In this document: positions 6,895 through 9,200 of the stretch, piece by piece | How the letters are laid out: every line of letters starts with the position of its first letter | Position numbering within the stretch: position 1 is the first letter of the stretch | Assembly (NCBI GenBank): GCA_017398245.1 | Contig: JAFQGN010000227.1 | Coordinates: 1-9,200, forward strand | Direction of reading: 5' to 3' | Length of the DNA stretch: 9,200 nt | DNA from: Clostridia bacterium | GTDB lineage: Bacteria; Bacillota_A; Clostridia; Christensenellales; Aristaeellaceae | Notes under the pieces: generated by a model | The model's database searches: none | Told to the model about the DNA's origin: nothing | Seen by the model: the letters and a program-made list of their open reading frames with translations, nothing else | Program-made: the position numbers and the translations under genes

Positions 6895-6993
6895 GGGACT
6901 CTGTCCCCGCACCTGTGCGGGTTACGTTGGGGCGCTGCCCCAAACCCCGCTTAAGGGAATGATTCCCTTAAGAATCCTCATTATTGGGCTGAT
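6895..6993 (-). repeat. Multi-hairpin intergenic repeat, copy B (inverted)
   Basis: Read on the minus strand this is the same element as copies A and C. It has the main stem CTTAAGGGAA (6950-6959) / TTCCCTTAAG (6963-6972) and the second stem TTGGGGC (6927-6933) / GCCCCAA (6937-6943). Two further overlapping hairpins extend it: CCCGCAC/GTGCGGG (6906-6921) and GGGAC/GTCCC (6895-6907). It lies 43 bases after the uppP stop codon. The hairpin string may stop transcripts from either side, but there is no proper U-tract. Confidence 0.8.
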
Positions 6994-7016
6994 GGTTTCT
7001 ATCGATAAAAAGGATC

Positions 7017-7046
7017 GCCCGGCAAAACGTACCGTTTGGGCCGGGC
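7017..7046. other. Hairpin in the convergent intergenic region
   Basis: GCCCGGC (7017-7023) pairs with GCCGGGC (7040-7046); inside, AAAC and GTTT can also pair. On the minus strand it is followed at a short distance by a T-run (GATCCTTTTT), so it could be a weak terminator for leftward transcripts leaving trpB. This is an inference from structure only. Confidence 0.4.
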
Positions 7047-7086
7047 AAGGCAAGTAATACTATTCACCTACAGCAATACATAACGA

Positions 7087-7121
7087 AAGGCTGGCCCACG
7101 CTGTTAAGCGTTGCCAGCCTT
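7087..7121. terminator. Long hairpin, possible terminator between uppP and trpB
   Basis: AAGGCTGGC (7087-7095) pairs with GCCAGCCTT (7113-7121), and inside it ACGCT (7098-7102) pairs with AGCGT (7107-7111) around a GTTA loop, giving 14 pairs with small bulges. The plus-strand tail is pyrimidine-rich (CTTCTTCTCT) rather than a clean U-run, so it may be a terminator for uppP or a structural element. Confidence 0.45.
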
Positions 7122-7148
7122 CTTCTCTATCACGCTATAATACCCAAC

Positions 7149-7211
7149 CCCATAGATGGGATTCTTAAGGGACATTGTCCCTTAAGCAGGGGCGCAGGGG
7201 GCAGCGCCCCC
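7149..7211 (+). repeat. Multi-hairpin intergenic repeat, copy C
   Basis: The most regular copy. It has CCCAT/ATGGG (7149-7160), the main stem CTTAAGGGAC (7164-7173) / GTCCCTTAAG (7177-7186) with an ATT loop, and GGGGGC (7197-7202) / GCCCCC (7206-7211) with an AGC loop. It is inverted relative to copy B and ends 27 bases before the trpB stop codon, so on the trpB transcript it forms the first structures after the gene. Confidence 0.8.
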
Positions 7212-7238
7212 GCCGTTCCCCCGGCGTGCCTCCGCGCC

Positions 7239-8621
7239 TTACTGCATGCCCGGGATCTTCGGCAGGCCGTTGAAGCCGGTGGCCAGATCGTCGTCGGTGG
7301 GGATGTAATCGCTCATCTGGCCGTCATTGAACTTCTGGTAGGCGTACATATCGAAATAGCCGGTGCCGGTCAGGCCAAAGACGATGGTCTTCTGCTCGCC
7401 GGTCTCCTTGCACTTGAGCGCCTCGTCGATGGCGACGCGGATGGCGTGGCTGCTCTCCGGAGCGGGCAGGATGCCCTCCACGCGCGCGAACTGCACGGCG
7501 GCTTCAAACACGTCGGTCTGCACCACGCTGCGGGCCTCCATCAGGCCGTCCTCATACAGCTGGGAGAGGGTGGAACTCATGCCGTGGTAGCGCAGGCCGC
7601 CGGAATGGTTGGCGGAGGGGATGAAGCCGGAGCCGAGGGTGTACATCTTCTGCAGCGGGCAGACCTTGCCGGTATCACAGTAGTCGTACACATACTTGCC
7701 GCGGGTCAGGCTCGGGCAGGAAGCGGGCTCGACCGCGATGAAGCGGTAATCCTTTTCGCCGCGCAGCTTTTCGCCCATGAAGGGGGAGATCAGGCCGCCG
7801 AGGTTGGAACCGCCGCCCGCGCAGCCGATGATGATATCGGGCTTGACGCCGTACTTGTCCAGCGCGGCCTGGGTTTCCATGCCGATGACGGACTGGTGCA
7901 GCAGCACCTGGTGCAGAACGGAGCCCAGCACATAGCGGTAGCCCTCGGTGCCGGTGGCAACTTCGACCGCCTCAGAAATGGCGCAGCCCAGAGAGCCGGA
8001 GGTACCCGGGTGCTCTTCAAGGATCTTGCGGCCCACGGCGGTGGTCTCAGAGGGGCTGGGGGTCACGTCCGCGCCGTAGGTGCGCATGACCTCGCGGCGG
8101 AAGGGCTTCTGCTCATAGGAACACTTGACCATGAACACCTTGCAGTCCAGCCCGAAATAGGAACAGGCCATGCTCAGCGCGGTGCCCCACTGGCCGGCGC
8201 CGGTTTCGGTGGTCACGCCCTTGAGGCCCTGCGCCTTGGCGTAATAGGCCTGCGCGATGGCGGAATTGAGCTTGTGGCTGCCGGAGGTGTTGTTGCCTTC
8301 GAACTTATAGTAGATATGCGCGGGGGTGCCCAGCTGCTTTTCCAGGCAATAGGCGCGTACCAGCGGAGCCGGGCGGTACATCTTGTAGAAATCGCGGATC
8401 TCATCCGGGATCGGAATGAGCTGGTCGGTATCGTTCAGCTCCTGCTTCACCAGTTCATCGCAGAAGACCTTGCCCAGTTCCTCGGCGGTCATGGGCTGGA
8501 AGGTCTCGGGATTGAGCAGCGGGGCGGGCTTGTTTTTCATATCCGCCTTCACATTGTACCAATAGCGCGGCAGCTCTTCTTCGGTAAGATAGATCTTGTA
8601 GGGGATTTCGATGTTGGACAT
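7239..8621 (-). CDS. trpB: Tryptophan synthase beta chain, TrpB2 type
   Basis: A PLP enzyme that condenses indole with serine to give tryptophan. The 460-residue length and N-terminal extension are typical of TrpB2 rather than the roughly 400-residue TrpB1. Visible motifs: YRPAPLVRA (82-90), FEGNNTSGSHKLNSA (107-121) with the PLP lysine K117, TETGAGQWG (138-146) with the catalytic Glu, GCAGGGSN (266-273) for the PLP phosphate, and EGILPAPESSHA (382-393). The start is ATG 8621, with GAAAGGAG just upstream; the open frame continues to 8987 only because the T-box leader lacks stops. No trpA or other trp gene is next to it, so it may use free indole or a distant TrpA. It is controlled by the Trp T-box immediately upstream. 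Some TrpB2 proteins may have other physiological roles, but the Trp-specific leader supports a role in tryptophan supply. Confidence 0.95.
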   Translation of the reverse strand: MSNIEIPYKIYLTEEELPRYWYNVKADMKNKPAPLLNPETFQPMTAEELGKVFCDELVKQELNDTDQLIPIPDEIRDFYKMYRPAPLVRAYCLEKQLGTPAHIYYKFEGNNTSGSHKLNSAIAQAYYAKAQGLKGVTTETGAGQWGTALSMACSYFGLDCKVFMVKCSYEQKPFRREVMRTYGADVTPSPSETTAVGRKILEEHPGTSGSLGCAISEAVEVATGTEGYRYVLGSVLHQVLLHQSVIGMETQAALDKYGVKPDIIIGCAGGGSNLGGLISPFMGEKLRGEKDYRFIAVEPASCPSLTRGKYVYDYCDTGKVCPLQKMYTLGSGFIPSANHSGGLRYHGMSSTLSQLYEDGLMEARSVVQTDVFEAAVQFARVEGILPAPESSHAIRVAIDEALKCKETGEQKTIVFGLTGTGYFDMYAYQKFNDGQMSDYIPTDDDLATGFNGLPKIPGMQ

Positions 8622-8967
8622 GGTGCAGTCTCCTTTCGGTATATCGGCTGCGGCGGTCGATCGGCAGACAGGGCATAAAAAAAGCCCCTGTCCGCACAGA
8701 AAGAACGCCGTGTGTTCTTTCTGGGACAAAAGCCTGTAGCTTCTGCGGTGCCACCCATATTGGCGAAAGATTCGCCCACTCTGCAGCGCACAAACATGCG
8801 CCCTTCCCGGTAACGGTGGAAATCCGTCGCGGCATACTTGGCAAAACGCCTTTCCTCGCGCCCTCGGCAGCCCATTCGGCAAAGCTCCTGCTGCCGCCAT
8901 CCCACCGCCGGCGGCTCTCTTGGAACAGGCATTCTCTGCGTACTCTTCTGCCTCATCGGTTTTGATG
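8622..8967 (-). promoter_or_regulatory. Trp-specific T-box riboswitch leader of trpB
   Basis: The 345-nt leader has all T-box parts on the minus strand. Stem I base is GGCAG pairing with CTGCC. An AGTA loop-E strand lies opposite GAA (8877-8875), which directly precedes the specifier codon UGG (8874-8872, Trp). Above that, GCAGAG pairs with CTTTGC and CCTG with CAGG, topped by the AGAGAG / GGTGGGAT distal region. The T-box sequence TGGGTGGCACCGCA is at 8757-8744. Its UGGC bulge can pair with a GCCA acceptor end, matching the G discriminator usual for tRNA-Trp. A terminator follows at 8735-8677. Uncharged tRNA-Trp should stabilise the antiterminator and switch trpB on. Confidence 0.95.
8677..8735 (-). 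terminator. T-box-controlled intrinsic terminator
   Basis: On the minus strand a roughly 12-bp stem, rich in G-U pairs, joins AGGCTTTTGTCC to GGACAGGGGCTT. It encloses a 9-bp inner hairpin AGAAAGAAC/GTTCTTTCT and is followed by seven T (8683-8677). The 5' arm lies just after the T-box sequence, so antiterminator and terminator are mutually exclusive. Confidence 0.9.
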
Positions 8968-8973
8968 TGAACG

Positions 8974-9003
8974 ATTATACTCACCACAGGGGGCGGTTGT
9001 CAA
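8974..9003 (-). promoter_or_regulatory. Promoter of the T-box-trpB transcript
   Basis: On the minus strand TTGACA (9003-8998), an 18-base spacer and TATAAT (8979-8974), both perfect hexamers. Transcription should start near 8967, just before Stem I of the T-box. The strong promoter fits control by attenuation rather than at initiation. Confidence 0.85.
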
Positions 9004-9085
9004 TACTTTTGTTAAAAATAGCTGCGGGGGGCGTTTGCTGGCAAGGCGCCTTTTTCGGCTTTGCTGCGCACAGCCGGGCAGGATG

Positions 9086-9094
9086 TGCTATAAT
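9086..9094 (+). promoter_or_regulatory. Extended -10 promoter of the histidine phosphatase gene
   Basis: TGCTATAAT (9086-9094) is an extended -10 identical to that of the MFS gene. No good -35 box lies at the right distance. A start near 9101 gives a leader of about 70 bases with a GGCCGG (9104-9109) / CCGGCC (9118-9123) hairpin before the ribosome binding site. Confidence 0.6.
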
Positions 9095-9170
9095 AGGAGA
9101 TGGGGCCGGTAAAAAGGCCGGCCGGAGCGAAAAAACTGTTTTCTCCGCGCGAAAGGAAGGTTTACGCACT

Positions 9171-9200
9171 ATGCTTTTGTATATCATCCGCCATGGAGAC
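9171..9200 (+). CDS. Histidine phosphatase / phosphoglycerate mutase family protein (first 10 codons)
   Basis: Only ten codons are in the window, reading MLLYIIRHGD. The RHG tripeptide after a short hydrophobic beta strand is the catalytic motif of the histidine phosphatase superfamily (cobalamin/phosphoglycerate mutase-like), where the His is phosphorylated in catalysis. AAAGGAAGG at 9152-9160 and an extended -10 promoter support the start. The substrate cannot be judged from this fragment. It is divergent from trpB. Confidence 0.75.
   Translation, partial: MLLYIIRHGD

Noticed and set aside
7111..7141. TTGCCA and TATAAT as a promoter pointing into copy C.
   Set aside because: The spacer is 19 bases, the -35 lies inside a hairpin, and no gene follows on that strand.
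6895..7211. Spaced repeats as a CRISPR array.
   Set aside because: Only two copies here, in inverted orientation, with unequal spacing and no cas genes.
7446..8678. A 410-codon open frame on the plus strand opposite trpB.
   Set aside because: It is an antisense shadow of a well-supported gene, with low-complexity Ala/Gly/His-rich sequence and no family signature.
8622..8987. In-frame upstream extension of trpB giving a 582-residue protein.
   Set aside because: The extension is the T-box leader and terminator; TrpB2 homology and the GAAAGGAG site place the start at 8621.
9031..9055. AAGGCGCCTT followed by T-rich sequence as a terminator.
   Set aside because: The palindrome has no loop and there is no upstream plus-strand gene to terminate.

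Overview
The window looks like chromosomal DNA of a GC-rich member of the Clostridia (Bacillota). I infer this from the strong AAGGAGG-type ribosome binding sites, the near-consensus sigma-A promoters, a tryptophan T-box leader, a 6S-type RNA ahead of a U-tract, and protein sequences that read like clostridial AsnB, UppP and TrpB2. GC content is high by eye, clearly above half. I see no phage, transposase, CRISPR or tRNA/rRNA genes.

Layout, left to right. (1) The 5' part of a metallo-beta-lactamase-fold hydrolase on the minus strand, cut by the window edge. (2) A divergently transcribed asparagine-synthetase-like gene (677-2428). Its C-terminal synthetase fold is well conserved, but its N-terminal glutaminase half is degenerate. 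(3) A perfect TTGACA-17-TATAAT promoter driving a roughly 200-nt structured RNA that I read as 6S RNA, followed by a UUCG-loop terminator. (4) A 390-residue protein of unknown function with two globular-looking ends and an acidic, repeat-containing middle. (5) An MFS transporter and then undecaprenyl-diphosphatase uppP, both on the plus strand, each with its own promoter. (6) A convergent intergenic region (6852-7238) holding two inverted copies of a multi-hairpin repeat and two further hairpins. (7) A stand-alone trpB of the TrpB2 type on the minus strand, behind a Trp-specific T-box riboswitch. (8) The first ten codons of a divergent histidine-phosphatase-family gene on the plus strand.

The genes do not form one pathway. 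The clearest regulatory unit is T-box to trpB: the specifier codon is UGG and the antiterminator bulge (UGGC) matches a tRNA-Trp acceptor end with discriminator G. The most unusual points are the AsnB-like protein that lacks its glutaminase nucleophile and a conserved synthetase glutamate, and a small repeat family (three copies) whose main stem keeps pairing despite sequence changes. I did not find a convincing new multi-gene system.
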